Of a stretch of 40,974 nt of DNA, positions 18,161-28,196 are shown piece by piece. The stretch is from an uncultured Pelagibacteraceae bacterium (GTDB lineage Bacteria > Pseudomonadota > Alphaproteobacteria > Pelagibacterales > Pelagibacteraceae). Within the stretch, counting starts at the first letter, position 1. Each line of letters starts with the position of its first letter. The stretch lies in contig CACDDC010000008.1 in assembly GCA_902551455.1 (NCBI GenBank), positions 1-40,974 of the forward strand. The letters are read 5' to 3'. Both the position numbers and the translations under genes were made by a program. Below the pieces are notes generated by a model. That model was not told the origin of the DNA. It ran no database searches and was given only the letters and a program-made list of their open reading frames with translations.

Positions 18161-18784
18161 ATGTCTACCATAACACATATAAATAAATTTTCATCGAACG
18201 AATTGATTAATGATTTTCATCAACAAGATATAAAATTTGACATAAATAAACTAAAAGAAGCTTGTAATGAAGTTTTAAAAATCAGAGGTTTCGATACTAG
18301 TTTAGGAATACCTCATTTTGCAGCAATACCACTTACTCAAATACCCGGAGACCCTGAATCTATAGCAGGTAGCAAGGTAAGAGGTGTTTATTGGACTAAA
18401 CCAGACTCAACTGGTAAAGAGGTTTCAAGAGATGTTAAAATCGAAGAAAATAAATATACTGAGTTTTTGAAAGACTTTGAACATACATATTTTAAAAAAG
18501 TATACGATCAATTATCTAAAAAATATAAATTAGGCAGAGTTAGATTGTTATTAAAGGAACCAAGATCAACTTTGAGTTGGCACAGAGACCCTGAGCCTAG
18601 ATTGCATATACCAATATATACAAACCCTGGAGCAATAATGGTTATAGACAAGGTTGCTCAACATATGCCAGCTGATGGATCTGTGTGGATTACCAATAAT
18701 TTAAAATATCACAATGCATTTAATGGTGGTGAAGAAAATAGAGTTCATTTCGTTGCTTGTGTTTTAGACTATAAATTTAATTAA
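18161..18784 (+). CDS. Aspartyl/asparaginyl beta-hydroxylase-like 2-oxoglutarate/Fe(II) dioxygenase
   Basis: The 207-aa protein looks like a 2-oxoglutarate-dependent Fe(II) dioxygenase of the AspH-like cupin group. WHRDPEPRLHIPI offers His141 and Asp143 as metal ligands, with the LHIPI strand typical of the family. The distal motif YHNAFNGGEENRVHFVACV gives His184 as the second histidine and Arg194 as the probable 2-oxoglutarate anchor. There is no signal peptide or membrane segment, so it should be cytosolic. The substrate is unknown. It stands alone between divergent hemB and rpiB, so context does not help. The match is by motif only and the exact subfamily is uncertain. Confidence 0.7.
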   Translation: MSTITHINKFSSNELINDFHQQDIKFDINKLKEACNEVLKIRGFDTSLGIPHFAAIPLTQIPGDPESIAGSKVRGVYWTKPDSTGKEVSRDVKIEENKYTEFLKDFEHTYFKKVYDQLSKKYKLGRVRLLLKEPRSTLSWHRDPEPRLHIPIYTNPGAIMVIDKVAQHMPADGSVWITNNLKYHNAFNGGEENRVHFVACVLDYKFN

Positions 18785-18808
18785 TTTTAGTTTATAAATT
18801 TACTTAAT

Positions 18809-19231
18809 TTGAAAAAAATTTTTATTGCATCAGATCACGCAGGTTATAGTTTAAAAAAAAGTATTATTTCTAAATTTTCAAAATTGCAAAAAATTATAGA
18901 CCTTGGCGCATATTCTAAAGAGTCTGTTGATTACCCTGATTATGCAAAAAAATTATCTAAAAAAGTTGCCATTAATAAAGATAGTTTTGGCATTCTAATA
19001 TGCGGATCTGGAATGGGAATGTCTATGGCTGCTAATAAAACTAAGAATATACGAGCAGCATTATGCTATAGCATTAAAAATACTAAATTATCTAGATTGC
19101 ATAACAATGCAAACATCATTACATTAGGAGAAAGATTGATTGATAAAAATAAAGCATTCAATTTAATAAAAATTTTCTTAAGTACAAAATTTGAGGGCGG
19201 CAGGCACTTAAGAAGAATTAAAAAAATTTAA
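18809..19231 (+). CDS. rpiB: Ribose 5-phosphate isomerase B
   Basis: The 140-aa cytosolic enzyme interconverts ribose 5-phosphate and ribulose 5-phosphate in the pentose phosphate pathway. It opens with the family motif [13 protein letters not shown]. It also has YPDYAKKLS and the active-site loop [16 protein letters not shown] with the catalytic Cys, then [10 protein letters not shown]. Length is typical. The start is TTG at 18809; this places the first beta strand at the N terminus and no ATG is available nearby. glyA begins 2 bp after the stop, and the rpiB-glyA-nrdR-rib gene order is common in Alphaproteobacteria. Confidence 0.95.
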   Translation: MKKIFIASDHAGYSLKKSIISKFSKLQKIIDLGAYSKESVDYPDYAKKLSKKVAINKDSFGILICGSGMGMSMAANKTKNIRAALCYSIKNTKLSRLHNNANIITLGERLIDKNKAFNLIKIFLSTKFEGGRHLRRIKKI

Positions 19232-19233
19232 TT

Positions 19234-20544
19234 ATGTCAAGTGAAGGTAAATACATAAACGACCAATATAAAGGATTTTTTGAAGATAGTTTATCTAAAA
19301 CTGATCCAGTGTTGTTCAAAGCTATTAATGATGAGCTAGTTAGACAACAAAATCACATAGAGTTAATTGCTTCAGAAAATATAGTTTCACAAGCAGTTTT
19401 GGAAGCCCAAGGGTCAGTTCTTACCAATAAGTATGCTGAAGGATATCCCGGTAAAAGATATTATAATGGATGTGAGCATGTTGATATAGCTGAAGAACTG
19501 GCAATAGATAGATTAAAAAAGATTTTTAATTGTAAATTTGCTAATGCACAACCACATTCTGGTGCTCAGGCAAATGGAGCTGTATTTTTAGCACTCTTAA
19601 AGCCTGGTGATAAATTTATGGGAATGAGTTTAAATTCTGGAGGTCATATAACGCATGGATTAAAAATTTCGATGTCAGGAAAATGGTTTAACGCAATTGG
19701 TTATGAAGTAGATAAAAATTCTGAACTTATCGACTACGATAAAGTTGAACATTTAGCTTTAGAAAATAATCCTAAGCTAATAATTGCTGGAGGTAGTGCG
19801 TATTCTAGAGTTATAGACTTTAAAAGATTTAGAGATATTGCTGATAAAGTTGGAGCTTATCTTATGGTTGATATGGCTCATTTCTCAGGTCTTGTTGCTG
19901 GTAAAGGATATCCTAATCCATGTGATTATGCACATGTTGTAACTTCAACAACCCACAAAGTATTTAGAAGTGCTAGAGGAGGAATAATCTTAACCAATCA
20001 TGAAGATTTGTCTAAAAAATTTAATACAGCAGTTTTTCCTGGTTATCAAGGCGGTCCTTTAATGCATATTATTGCTGCTAAAGCAGCAGGTTTTTTAGAG
20101 GCATTAAAACCTGAATTCAAAGATTATATAAAATCAGTAATAGCTAATGCTAAAATATTGTCTGAAACATTAAAAAATAATGGATTTAAAATTTATTCTG
20201 GCGGCACGGATACTCATTTAATGTTAGTTGATCTAAGACCTTTTAATGTTAAGGGTAATTTGGCTGCTGAAAGTTTATCCAAAGCTAATATTACTTGTAA
20301 TAAAAATGGTATTCCATTTGATACAGAGAGTCCTATGGTTACATCTGGCATTAGACTTGGTTCTCAAGCAGCAACAACAAGGGGCTTTGGTCTAAAGGAA
20401 TTTAAAAAAGTTGGTGAATTAATTACAAAAGTAATTGATGGATTAGCTAAAAACCCTAATGATAATAGTAAAACTGAGAGCGAAGTAAGAAAAGAAGTTG
20501 TTGAACTTTGTTCAAAATTTCCTATCTATAAACACTTAAGATAA
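19234..20544 (+). CDS. glyA: Serine hydroxymethyltransferase GlyA
   Basis: The 436-aa PLP enzyme interconverts serine and glycine with transfer of a one-carbon unit to tetrahydrofolate. Motifs are [60 protein letters not shown] and the PLP-lysine site [19 protein letters not shown]. The C-terminal [15 protein letters not shown] is also conserved. Length is normal. SHMT can consume the glycine and methylene-THF released by sarcosine oxidase, linking this gene to soxBDAG. No glycine riboswitch fits in the 2-bp gap before it; it appears to depend on the rpiB transcript. Confidence 0.98.
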   Translation: MSSEGKYINDQYKGFFEDSLSKTDPVLFKAINDELVRQQNHIELIASENIVSQAVLEAQGSVLTNKYAEGYPGKRYYNGCEHVDIAEELAIDRLKKIFNCKFANAQPHSGAQANGAVFLALLKPGDKFMGMSLNSGGHITHGLKISMSGKWFNAIGYEVDKNSELIDYDKVEHLALENNPKLIIAGGSAYSRVIDFKRFRDIADKVGAYLMVDMAHFSGLVAGKGYPNPCDYAHVVTSTTHKVFRSARGGIILTNHEDLSKKFNTAVFPGYQGGPLMHIIAAKAAGFLEALKPEFKDYIKSVIANAKILSETLKNNGFKIYSGGTDTHLMLVDLRPFNVKGNLAAESLSKANITCNKNGIPFDTESPMVTSGIRLGSQAATTRGFGLKEFKKVGELITKVIDGLAKNPNDNSKTESEVRKEVVELCSKFPIYKHLR

Positions 20545-20548
20545 AATT

Positions 20549-21007
20549 ATGATTTGTCCAATTTGTAAAAAAGGTGAAACTTCTGTGGTAGACTCTAGAC
20601 CAACAGAAGATGGAACTTCAATTAGAAGAAGAAGACTTTGTGTTTGTGGTCAAAGGTTCACAACTTTTGAAAGAGTGCAATTTAGAGAACTAGTTGTAGT
20701 TAAAAAAAATGGGAGAAAATCATCTTTTGATAGAGAAAAACTTTCAAAATCAATATATATAGCGCTTAAAAAAAGACCTATAGATACTGATACAGTTGAA
20801 AAATTCATAACTAATATTTCAAGAGCTCTAGAAGAACTAGGGCAAAGCGAAGTATCATCCAGTATCATTGGAAAAATGGTCATGGATGGCTTAAAAGATT
20901 TAGATCCTGTAGCATACGTTAGATTCGCCTCTGTATATAGAAATTTCAGAGAAGAAAAGGATTTTGTTCAATTTGTAGACAAAATTGATGTCTTTAAAAA
21001 AAGATAA
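20549..21007 (+). CDS. nrdR: Transcriptional repressor NrdR
   Basis: The 152-aa regulator senses ATP/dATP and represses ribonucleotide reductase genes. The N-terminal zinc ribbon has Cys3, Cys6, Cys31 and Cys33 ([11 protein letters not shown] and [15 protein letters not shown]). An ATP-cone domain follows from about residue 48, containing [16 protein letters not shown] and [14 protein letters not shown]. Length matches the family. It lies between glyA and ribD and overlaps ribD, an arrangement (nrdR-ribD) seen in many Proteobacteria. Confidence 0.97.
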   Translation: MICPICKKGETSVVDSRPTEDGTSIRRRRLCVCGQRFTTFERVQFRELVVVKKNGRKSSFDREKLSKSIYIALKKRPIDTDTVEKFITNISRALEELGQSEVSSSIIGKMVMDGLKDLDPVAYVRFASVYRNFREEKDFVQFVDKIDVFKKR

Positions 21008-22088
21008 TTTTTCAAAAAGAGAAAACTTTTTCATGAAAATTGCTATAGATTTAGCAAGTGAAAGAGTTGGTCTAACTGGTGCTAATCCATCAGTAGGATG
21101 TTTAATTGTCAAGAAAAATAAAATTATTTCAATAGGTCAAACATCTTTCAATGGTAGACCACATGCAGAGTACAATGCTATAAAAAAAAATAAAATAAAT
21201 CTTAAAGGCTGCGAAATATACATATCTCTAGAACCTTGTTCACATTATGGTGTTACACCGCCATGCACTAATGAAATTATCAAATCAAAGATTAAAAAAG
21301 TTTATTATGCAATTGATGATACAGATATCAGAACTTCCAATAAAGCTATTTCAATTTTAAAAAAAAAAAAAATTACAGTCAAAAAAAATATATTAGTAAA
21401 CGAAGCCAAAAAAATTTATAAATCATATTTTTTTAATAAAAAAAGTAAATATCCATATACAACCGGTAAAATAGCCTGTTCCAGTGATTTTTTAATTTCA
21501 TCAATTAAAAAAAATATAACAAACTATTATAGTAGACAGTTTTCACACTTATTAAGATATAAAAACCAAGGTATACTTATATCTTCTAAAACTATAAATT
21601 TAGATAATTCCCAATTAACATGCAGAACTCGCGGTTTAGAAAATTTTTCACCAAAAAGATTTATTTTAGATAGAAATTTAAATATTAAAATAAATTCTTA
21701 TGTCGTCAAATCAGCAAAAAAAATTAATACATATATTTTTTATAACAAGAAAAACTTTAACAAGCAAAAAAAATTAAAAAAATTTGGAGTTAAACTTTTG
21801 AAATGTAAACTTAATTCTGATAACAAAATTGATCTTAAACATGTTCTTATTCAAATTAAAAAACTAGGTATAAATTATCTACTCGTTGAGGGCGGTAATA
21901 AATTAACAGAAAGTTTTATTGTTAATAATTTATTTAATGAATTTTATTTGTTTAAAAGTAATGTTGCTCTTGGTAAAAAGGGTAAAAACAATATATCTAA
22001 AATAATAAGCAAAATAGGCCATATTTTTCTTAATAAAAAAAAAGTCAATACATATCTGGATAAAGATGAACTTTTAAATTATTACTAG
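20988..22088 (+). CDS. ribD: Bifunctional riboflavin biosynthesis deaminase/reductase RibD
   Basis: The protein of about 366 aa carries out the second and third steps of riboflavin synthesis: deamination of the pyrimidinone, then side-chain reduction. The N-terminal deaminase has the zinc motif HAEY and [11 protein letters not shown] with its two Cys ligands. The C-terminal RibD reductase domain (about residues 155-365) has the [15 protein letters not shown] and [14 protein letters not shown] motifs. I use ATG at 20988; a TTG directly upstream and an ATG at 21033 are alternatives, the last avoiding overlap with nrdR. It heads the riboflavin cluster ribD-ribE-ribB(A)-ribH. Confidence 0.93.
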   Translation: MSLKKDNFSKRENFFMKIAIDLASERVGLTGANPSVGCLIVKKNKIISIGQTSFNGRPHAEYNAIKKNKINLKGCEIYISLEPCSHYGVTPPCTNEIIKSKIKKVYYAIDDTDIRTSNKAISILKKKKITVKKNILVNEAKKIYKSYFFNKKSKYPYTTGKIACSSDFLISSIKKNITNYYSRQFSHLLRYKNQGILISSKTINLDNSQLTCRTRGLENFSPKRFILDRNLNIKINSYVVKSAKKINTYIFYNKKNFNKQKKLKKFGVKLLKCKLNSDNKIDLKHVLIQIKKLGINYLLVEGGNKLTESFIVNNLFNEFYLFKSNVALGKKGKNNISKIISKIGHIFLNKKKVNTYLDKDELLNYY

Positions 22089-22091
22089 CAA

Positions 22092-22691
22092 ATGTTTAAT
22101 GGAATTATTTTTAATCAAGGGATCATAAAAAAAATTAAAAAAAGAAATAATGGTATAAATCTTTTTTTAAGATCAAAACTTAAATTGACAAATAAAAATC
22201 TTGGTATTTCAATTGCATGTGACGGTGTTTGTTTAACTCTTATTTCAGTCAAAAATAAATTATATGAATTTTATTTATCCAATGAAACTATTCGTAGGTC
22301 TAAATTTAAGAGAAGTAAAAAAGGTGATAAAATTAACCTCGAATTGCCTATAATATATGGAGACAAAATTTCAGGACATTTGTGCCAAGGGCATGTAGAT
22401 ACAATTGCAACTGTTAGAAGTATAAATAAAAAAAATAAATCATATATTTATGACTTTTTAATTCCTTTAAAATATAGAAAACATTTAGTAGAAAAAGCGT
22501 CAATTTTGGTAAATGGTGTCTCACTTACAATGTCGAAAATTACAAAAAAGGGTTTTCAAATATGGGTAATACCTCATACTTTAAAACTCACTAATCTATC
22601 CAATTTAAAAAAAAATGAAATTGTTAACATTGAAATTGATATTTTATCAAAATATGTAAAAAAATTTATTAATGAAAAAAAGAAAATTTAG
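22092..22691 (+). CDS. ribE: Riboflavin synthase alpha subunit RibE
   Basis: The 199-aa cytosolic enzyme dismutates two 6,7-dimethyl-8-ribityllumazine molecules to riboflavin. It has the MFNGII start and two tandem lumazine-binding repeats. The first contains SIACDGVCLTLI and ends NLELP. The second has SGHLCQGHVDTIATV, VEKASILVNGVSLTM and a VIPHTLKLTNLS strand. Length is normal. It begins 3 bp after ribD and overlaps the next gene by 20 bp, so the rib genes are translated from one compact message. Confidence 0.96.
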   Translation: MFNGIIFNQGIIKKIKKRNNGINLFLRSKLKLTNKNLGISIACDGVCLTLISVKNKLYEFYLSNETIRRSKFKRSKKGDKINLELPIIYGDKISGHLCQGHVDTIATVRSINKKNKSYIYDFLIPLKYRKHLVEKASILVNGVSLTMSKITKKGFQIWVIPHTLKLTNLSNLKKNEIVNIEIDILSKYVKKFINEKKKI

Positions 22692-23775
22692 TCCTATTGA
22701 AAGTATAATTCGCATCGCCAAAAATGGTGGTATGTATATACTAGTTGATGATGAAAATCGAGAAAATGAAGGCGATTTAGTTTTTTGTTCATCTGATGTT
22801 AATCCCAAAAAAATTAATTTTATGGCAAAACATGGTAGAGGTTTAATTTGTTTAACTTTAGATAGTGTACAAGCTAAAAAATTAGGTTTATCTTATATGG
22901 CACCTGTTAATCAATCTAGAAACCAAACTGCTTTCACTGTTTCTATAGAAGCAAAAAAAGGAGTAACAACAGGTATATCAGCTAAAGATAGATCAAGAAC
23001 AATTAAAATAGCCACAAAAAAAAATGTTTTAAAAAATGAAATTGTATCACCGGGTCATGTATTTCCTATTATTTCAAAAGATGGTGGCGTATTAGTTAGG
23101 GCTGGTCATACAGAAGCATCAGTAGATATATCTAAATTAGCTAAAAAAAATACATCCGCAGTTATTTGCGAAATTATGAATGAAGATGGAACAATGGCAA
23201 AAGGAGAAAAACTAATTAATTTTGCAAAAAAACATAATTTAAAAATCGGAAGAATTAATGATCTTATTGCTTATAGATTAAAAAAAGAAAAATTAATAAA
23301 ACTTAAAAAAAAATCAAAAATAGAAGTAAAAAGTAAAAAATATTCAATTAATATTTTTGAAAACTTATTAGATGGTTCTGAACATTTTGCTCTTATCAAA
23401 GGGAAAATTAAAAAAGATTTAGTACCAAGAGTTAGAGTGATTTCATCTAATATTGTTCAAAATTATCTAATAAACCAGAATCTTCCAAATTCATTTAGCA
23501 AAACTCTTAATTATTTTAAAAGATATAATAATTGTGTTCTTATATTTATAAGAGATACAAATTTAAAATCAGTTTCACAGACTTTACGTGATTATAAAAG
23601 TAAAAGTTTTTATACAAAAGGAAATGATAAATTAATCAAAAACTATGGTATTGGCGCTCAAATAATTAAGTCTTTAAAGATAAAAAATATGATATTAGTA
23701 ACCCGGTCTAGAAAAAAAGTTGTAGGATTAGATGGATATGGAATTAAAATAACAAAACAAGAAATAATTAAATGA
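22672..23775 (+). CDS. ribB: 3,4-dihydroxy-2-butanone 4-phosphate synthase RibB with a degenerate GTP cyclohydrolase II domain
   Basis: The 367-aa protein has a complete RibB domain (residues about 1-205): LVDDENRENEGDLVF, HGRGLICLTL, GISAKDRSRTI, SPGHVFPI and RAGHTEASVDISKLA. RibB forms the four-carbon precursor of the riboflavin xylene ring from ribulose 5-phosphate. The C-terminal half aligns with GTP cyclohydrolase II at its two ends (SEHFALIKG and KNYGIGAQIIKSL, then VGLDGYGI) but lacks the zinc-binding cysteines and the EGRGIGL region. It is therefore probably monofunctional, with the first step supplied by an enzyme outside the window. Degenerate RibA domains on RibB are known in other Alphaproteobacteria. 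Confidence 0.92.
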   Translation: MKKRKFSPIESIIRIAKNGGMYILVDDENRENEGDLVFCSSDVNPKKINFMAKHGRGLICLTLDSVQAKKLGLSYMAPVNQSRNQTAFTVSIEAKKGVTTGISAKDRSRTIKIATKKNVLKNEIVSPGHVFPIISKDGGVLVRAGHTEASVDISKLAKKNTSAVICEIMNEDGTMAKGEKLINFAKKHNLKIGRINDLIAYRLKKEKLIKLKKKSKIEVKSKKYSINIFENLLDGSEHFALIKGKIKKDLVPRVRVISSNIVQNYLINQNLPNSFSKTLNYFKRYNNCVLIFIRDTNLKSVSQTLRDYKSKSFYTKGNDKLIKNYGIGAQIIKSLKIKNMILVTRSRKKVVGLDGYGIKITKQEIIK

Positions 23776-24152
23776 AAAAAATACTAATTGTTGTGGCTGA
23801 CTATTATAAAGACATATCATTTTCTTTATTAAATAATGCAAATAAAAAATTAAAAAAATTTTCAGTGAAGATAATTAATGTGCCTGGTGTATTTGAAATT
23901 CCTGTTACTATTTCAAAAAACATTAAAAAATACGATGCATTTATTGCTTTAGGTTGCGTTATAAAAGGTGAAACTCCTCATTTTAATTTTATCTCAGAGG
24001 CAACAACTAATGCTATTATGAAACTTGCTATTGATAGTAAAAAACCTATAGGCAATGGTGTAATTACTTGTTTAAATAAAAAACAAGCTAAAGCTAGAGG
24101 CAAAAAAGGAAAAGAAGCTGCTCAAGCAATAATTTCAATATTATCGCAATAA
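23772..24152 (+). CDS. ribH: 6,7-dimethyl-8-ribityllumazine synthase RibH
   Basis: The 126-aa enzyme condenses the RibB and RibD products into the lumazine precursor of riboflavin and usually forms large oligomers. VPGVFEIPV, FIALGCVIKGETPHFNFISEATTNAIMKL with the expected catalytic His, and PIGNGVITCLNKKQA are visible, as is the terminal GKKGKEAAQAI helix. It is shorter than the usual 150 or so residues because the N terminus is trimmed almost to the first strand. The start overlaps the ribB stop by 4 bp. Confidence 0.95.
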   Translation: MKKILIVVADYYKDISFSLLNNANKKLKKFSVKIINVPGVFEIPVTISKNIKKYDAFIALGCVIKGETPHFNFISEATTNAIMKLAIDSKKPIGNGVITCLNKKQAKARGKKGKEAAQAIISILSQ

Positions 24153-24153
24153 A

Positions 24154-24588
24154 ATGATAAACAAAATTGATAGAAATAAAAAAAGTAGATTTTTTTATAG
24201 TCCAAAAAATAACCCTAGAGTTATAGTAATTCAAAAACTTTATGGACAATATTTTAATGAAGATGAAAAACTAAGTTTTCCGAAACATAGATTTAAAAAA
24301 TTTATAAAGGATGTAGTTAATGGCACTATAGAAAGACAAGACATAATTAATGATGAAATATCAAATCATCTTACTCCAGACTTAGATATAAAAAAATTGG
24401 ATAAAGTTTTTCAAATAATTGTTAAAAGTGCAATATTCGAACTTTTGTATATGACAAAAATATCACCAAAAATAATAATAAATGAATATTTAAGAGCATC
24501 AAACTTCTTTATTGAACATGGTCAAACTAAATATTTAAATGCACTATTAGATAAAATATCAAAAAAAATAAGAAAATTTAATGGATGA
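24154..24588 (+). CDS. nusB: Transcription antitermination factor NusB
   Basis: The 144-aa all-helical RNA-binding protein works with NusE (S10) in antitermination of rRNA operons. After a short basic N terminus, SPKNNPRVIVIQKLYGQYFN replaces the usual ArgAla-rich first helix. The C-terminal half has IVKSAIFELLYMTKISPKIIINEYLRASNFF, the diagnostic NusB segment. Length fits. The position directly after ribH is the common ribH-nusB arrangement in Proteobacteria. It overlaps thiL by 8 bp. Confidence 0.9.
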   Translation: MINKIDRNKKSRFFYSPKNNPRVIVIQKLYGQYFNEDEKLSFPKHRFKKFIKDVVNGTIERQDIINDEISNHLTPDLDIKKLDKVFQIIVKSAIFELLYMTKISPKIIINEYLRASNFFIEHGQTKYLNALLDKISKKIRKFNG

Positions 24589-25540
24589 ATTTTATTTAAT
24601 AAGTAAATATTTCAAAAAACTATCAAATAAAAATAGTAGTGCAAAAAAACTAAATGATGATGTTTTTTTTGACAAAAAAAATGGATTAGTTGTATCTGTC
24701 GACGCATATAATGAAGGAGTTCATTTTCCTAATTTTAAATATCCAAATTTAGTTATAAAAAAAGTTTTAAGATCTTCTATTTCAGATCTTATTTCAAAAG
24801 GTGTTAATCCTAAATACTATTTTATTTCTGGAAGTGGAAATAAAAATCATTTCACAAAAAAAAATTTAAATTTAATATCAAAATCATTATTACAAGAACA
24901 AAAAAAATATAATCTTAAACTATCTGGTGGCGATACAACTAATTCAAATAAAGTATCGTTTTCTATAACTACAATTGGTTTTTCTAAATATATTGTAGAA
25001 AGAAATAAGGCTAAATTAAATGATGATATTTATGTCACTGGTAATATTGGTGATAGTTTTCTAGGCTTAAATATAATTAAAAATAAAATCAAAATAAAAT
25101 CTAAATTACAAAAATATTTTATTAATCAATTTTATTTTATTGATTTGCCATATAAATTTAGCACTCATCTTTATAGACTTGCACATACGTCTATGGACAT
25201 TTCTGATGGATTAATTTCTGACATGAAAAAATTAATTAATAAACAAAAATTATCTTTTGAAATCGATATTGATAAGATACCAGTTTCTAATAATTTAAAA
25301 ATTTATTTAAAAGAAAATAAAAAAAATAAAATAAAATTTTTATTTAATGGTGACGATTATCAAACTTTATTTACAGCTTCATCTAAAAAAAGAATGTTAA
25401 TTAAGTCCCTTTCAAAAAAAATTAACCAAAAAGTAACGTTAATTGGTAAAATTATTCAGTATGATAAAAAAAATTCAATAAAAATGGCTAATAAACCTAT
25501 AAATTTAACTAATTTTAAAGGTTATTCACACAATTTCTAA
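24581..25540 (+). CDS. thiL: Thiamine-monophosphate kinase ThiL
   Basis: The 319-aa cytosolic kinase phosphorylates thiamine monophosphate to thiamine pyrophosphate. It has the AIR-synthase-like fold: DDVFFD near the start, VSVDAYNEGVHF, SSISDLISKGVNP, KLSGGDTTNSNKVSFSITTIG, the DISDGLISD helix and the late FNGDDYQTLFT strand. These correspond to the metal-binding aspartates and substrate loops of ThiL. It is somewhat divergent but of normal length. The nusB-thiL pairing is widespread. An 82-bp spacer with T-rich tracts but no obvious hairpin separates it from hppA. Confidence 0.93.
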   Translation: MDEFYLISKYFKKLSNKNSSAKKLNDDVFFDKKNGLVVSVDAYNEGVHFPNFKYPNLVIKKVLRSSISDLISKGVNPKYYFISGSGNKNHFTKKNLNLISKSLLQEQKKYNLKLSGGDTTNSNKVSFSITTIGFSKYIVERNKAKLNDDIYVTGNIGDSFLGLNIIKNKIKIKSKLQKYFINQFYFIDLPYKFSTHLYRLAHTSMDISDGLISDMKKLINKQKLSFEIDIDKIPVSNNLKIYLKENKKNKIKFLFNGDDYQTLFTASSKKRMLIKSLSKKINQKVTLIGKIIQYDKKNSIKMANKPINLTNFKGYSHNF

Positions 25541-25622
25541 AAAAGTTAAATATTGCCTTTTATTCTTTTTTTTGTAATGTCCGTTTTTTATATTTACTAA
25601 ACAACTAACAATTAAAGGAAAT

Positions 25623-27728
25623 ATGATACTTTCAGCATCAAATATACTTCATCTTATTATTTTATCAGGTTTATTATCAATCGTTTATGGTTTTTTTACA
25701 GGAAAAAATATTTTAAGTTCTAGCGCAGGCAATTCTAAGATGCAGGAAATAGCATCTGCTATTCAAATAGGTGCAAGAGCTTATTTAAACAGGCAGTATA
25801 AAACAATCGCAATAGTTGGAATAGTTGTTTTGGTTATAATTAGTTACGCATTTAATATTTTGGTTGGAATTGGTTATCTTGTAGGCGCAACATTGTCTGG
25901 AATAGCTGGATATGTTGGTATGCTTGTATCTGTACAGGCAAACGTAAGAACAGCTGAAGCATCAAGAAAAGGATTATCACAAGGACTTTCAATAGCTTTT
26001 AAATCTGGCGCCGTTACTGGCATGTTAGTTGCTGGTTTAGCTCTTTTATCAATCGCTGTTTATTATTACTTGTTATTAACTTTTGGTGTTGAAGAAAGAG
26101 AAATAGTAAATGCATTAGTAGCTTTAGGTTTTGGTGCATCTTTAATCTCTATTTTTGCGAGACTCGGTGGAGGAATTTTTACAAAAGGTGCTGACGTAGG
26201 TGCTGATTTAGTAGGAAAAGTTGAAGCAGGAATTCCCGAGGATGATCCTAGAAACCCAGCTGTAATAGCTGATAATGTTGGTGATAATGTTGGTGATTGC
26301 GCCGGCATGGCAGCTGACTTGTTTGAAACATACGCTGTTACAATAGTTGCAACAATGGTTTTGTCATCAATTTTTTTTCATGGTGATTTAAATATGATGA
26401 TTTATCCATTATCAATTGGAGGAGCTTGTATATTAACTTCTATATTAGGTACTTTTTTTGTAAAATTAGGAAAATCGAAAAATATCATGGCTGCTTTATA
26501 TAAAGGTTTTATTGTCACCGCTATAACATCATTGCTAATTTTATATCCAATAACAGATTATGTTTTAGGATTAGATAATTCATATTCAATATCTAATAAG
26601 CGCTTTACCGGGATGAGTTTATACATTTGTGGGGTAATTGGATTGGTAATAACTGGTTTATTAATCTGGGTTACAGAATATTATACTGGAACAAATTATA
26701 GACCTGTTAAAAGTGTTGCCTCATCTTCAACAACAGGACATGGAACAAATGTTATTCAGGGTTTAGCTGTATCCATGGAGGCAACCGCAATCCCAGCTTT
26801 AATTATTGTTGGTGGAATACTTTTGACAAATTATATAGCTGGACTTTTTGGTATTGCAATAGCAGTAACAACTATGTTAGCTTTAGCTGGTATGGTTGTA
26901 GCTTTAGATGCATATGGACCAGTTACTGATAATGCTGGAGGAATTGCTGAAATGTCGAATTTGCCAAAAAATGTTAGAAAAACCACAGATGCATTAGATG
27001 CTGTGGGTAACACAACTAAAGCTGTTACTAAAGGTTACGCTATTGGATCAGCTGGTTTAGGTGCCCTAGTTTTATTTGCTGCTTACACTGAGGATATCAA
27101 ACATTTTTCTAAAGTCGCAGGTTCAAAGCTGGAAGGTATTGTTGTAACATTTGATTTATCAAATCCTTTTGTTGTAGTTGGATTGTTAGTAGGAGGAATG
27201 CTTCCCTATTTGTTTGGTTCTATGGGCATGCAAGCGGTTGGTAGAGCAGGTGGTGCAGTTGTAATTGAAGTTAGAAGACAATTTAAAAAAATTCCAGGTA
27301 TTATGAAGAGAAAATCCAAACCTGATTATGGTAGATTAGTTGATCTTTTAACTAAAGCTGCGATAAAAGAAATGATCATTCCATCTTTATTGCCAGTTAT
27401 GTCACCGATAGTTCTATATTTTTTTATTTTACCTATAGGAGGACAAGTTGCAGCTTTATCTTCTGTTGGTGCTATGTTGTTGGGCGTAATAATTACGGGA
27501 CTATTTGTTGCTATATCAATGACGGCAGGTGGCGGTGCGTGGGATAACGCAAAAAAGTATATCGAGGATGGTAATTATGGAGGAAAAGGTTCTGACGCAC
27601 ATAAAGCAGCAGTAACCGGTGATACAGTAGGAGATCCTTATAAAGACACAGCAGGACCAGCAGTGAATCCTATGATAAAAATTACAAACATAGTTGCATT
27701 ATTACTTTTAGCAGTTATAGCAGGTTAA
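25623..27728 (+). CDS. hppA: Proton-translocating membrane pyrophosphatase, probably K+-independent
   Basis: The 701-aa integral membrane enzyme has about 16 membrane segments and couples pyrophosphate hydrolysis to proton pumping across the inner membrane. The catalytic loop [22 protein letters not shown] runs into the acidic motif [19 protein letters not shown]. The C-terminal loop has [53 protein letters not shown] carries Lys466 where K+-dependent enzymes have Ala, pointing to the K+-independent H+-pumping class. AAAGGAA upstream of the ATG is a reasonable ribosome-binding site. Such pumps conserve energy from biosynthetic pyrophosphate. Confidence 0.97.
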   Translation: MILSASNILHLIILSGLLSIVYGFFTGKNILSSSAGNSKMQEIASAIQIGARAYLNRQYKTIAIVGIVVLVIISYAFNILVGIGYLVGATLSGIAGYVGMLVSVQANVRTAEASRKGLSQGLSIAFKSGAVTGMLVAGLALLSIAVYYYLLLTFGVEEREIVNALVALGFGASLISIFARLGGGIFTKGADVGADLVGKVEAGIPEDDPRNPAVIADNVGDNVGDCAGMAADLFETYAVTIVATMVLSSIFFHGDLNMMIYPLSIGGACILTSILGTFFVKLGKSKNIMAALYKGFIVTAITSLLILYPITDYVLGLDNSYSISNKRFTGMSLYICGVIGLVITGLLIWVTEYYTGTNYRPVKSVASSSTTGHGTNVIQGLAVSMEATAIPALIIVGGILLTNYIAGLFGIAIAVTTMLALAGMVVALDAYGPVTDNAGGIAEMSNLPKNVRKTTDALDAVGNTTKAVTKGYAIGSAGLGALVLFAAYTEDIKHFSKVAGSKLEGIVVTFDLSNPFVVVGLLVGGMLPYLFGSMGMQAVGRAGGAVVIEVRRQFKKIPGIMKRKSKPDYGRLVDLLTKAAIKEMIIPSLLPVMSPIVLYFFILPIGGQVAALSSVGAMLLGVIITGLFVAISMTAGGGAWDNAKKYIEDGNYGGKGSDAHKAAVTGDTVGDPYKDTAGPAVNPMIKITNIVALLLLAVIAG

Positions 27729-27731
27729 AAT

Positions 27732-28196
27732 TTATTTAGCTTTTTTTCTTTTGCCTAAAGGATCATTTAATCTTTGTCTCATACTAGATAAAAAAGAATA
27801 AACAAATGAATTCTTTTCATATTGACTAACTGTTGATTTGTCAGAGAAATCTATTTTATTCATTTCATTAATGTCTAAAAAGTTTTTTTTGGCAAGCAAA
27901 CCCATTTCATTAATTTCAAGTATTAGAACATTATTTTTAACTAATTTACTTTGTCCTAAATTATATATTTTTTTTACAGTTTTTTGTCTTTCAATATAAA
28001 TCCATACATCATTTTCAAAGTTTCCTTTTGTTGAAGGTGGGCCAAGTAGATCTAAAATATCGTTTTTATTAGATTTATTTATATATAATTTTTCACGTTT
28101 TTCATTTAAATATGGAACACCATGTGTTTTTTCTACTTTATTTATAGTACAGCTTGAAATAAATAAAGTTATAAATAATATTAAAATTTTTTTCAT
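27732..28196 (-). CDS. bamE: Outer-membrane assembly lipoprotein, BamE/SmpA-OmlA family
   Basis: The 154-aa lipoprotein starts with a signal peptide and the lipobox ISSC, making Cys16 the lipidation site. The SmpA/OmlA segment follows: LYINKSNKNDILDLLGPPSTKGNFENDVWIYIERQ, including the family's G-x-P-S/T turn and W-x-Y strand. BamE is an accessory subunit of the BAM complex that inserts beta-barrel proteins in the outer membrane. Its stop is 3 bp from the convergent hppA stop. Its ATG is interlocked with the ATG of the divergent chaperone gene in a CATG tetramer. Confidence 0.9.
   Translation of the reverse strand: MKKILILFITLFISSCTINKVEKTHGVPYLNEKREKLYINKSNKNDILDLLGPPSTKGNFENDVWIYIERQKTVKKIYNLGQSKLVKNNVLILEINEMGLLAKKNFLDINEMNKIDFSDKSTVSQYEKNSFVYSFLSSMRQRLNDPLGKRKKAK

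Noticed and set aside
19229-19236. Glycine riboswitch upstream of glyA, as expected in SAR11
   Set aside because: There are only 2 bp between rpiB and glyA and no aptamer-like structure nearby; glyA simply follows rpiB in an operon.
21360-21400. Long A tracts in ribD as a possible second frameshift site
   Set aside because: The reading frame continues through all deaminase and reductase motifs, so no shift is needed.
26066-26308. Open frame antisense to hppA (and similar frames opposite soxA, relA/spoT, pdxJ, metY2)
   Set aside because: They lie wholly inside well-supported genes, have no recognisable motifs and follow the composition of the complementary coding strand.
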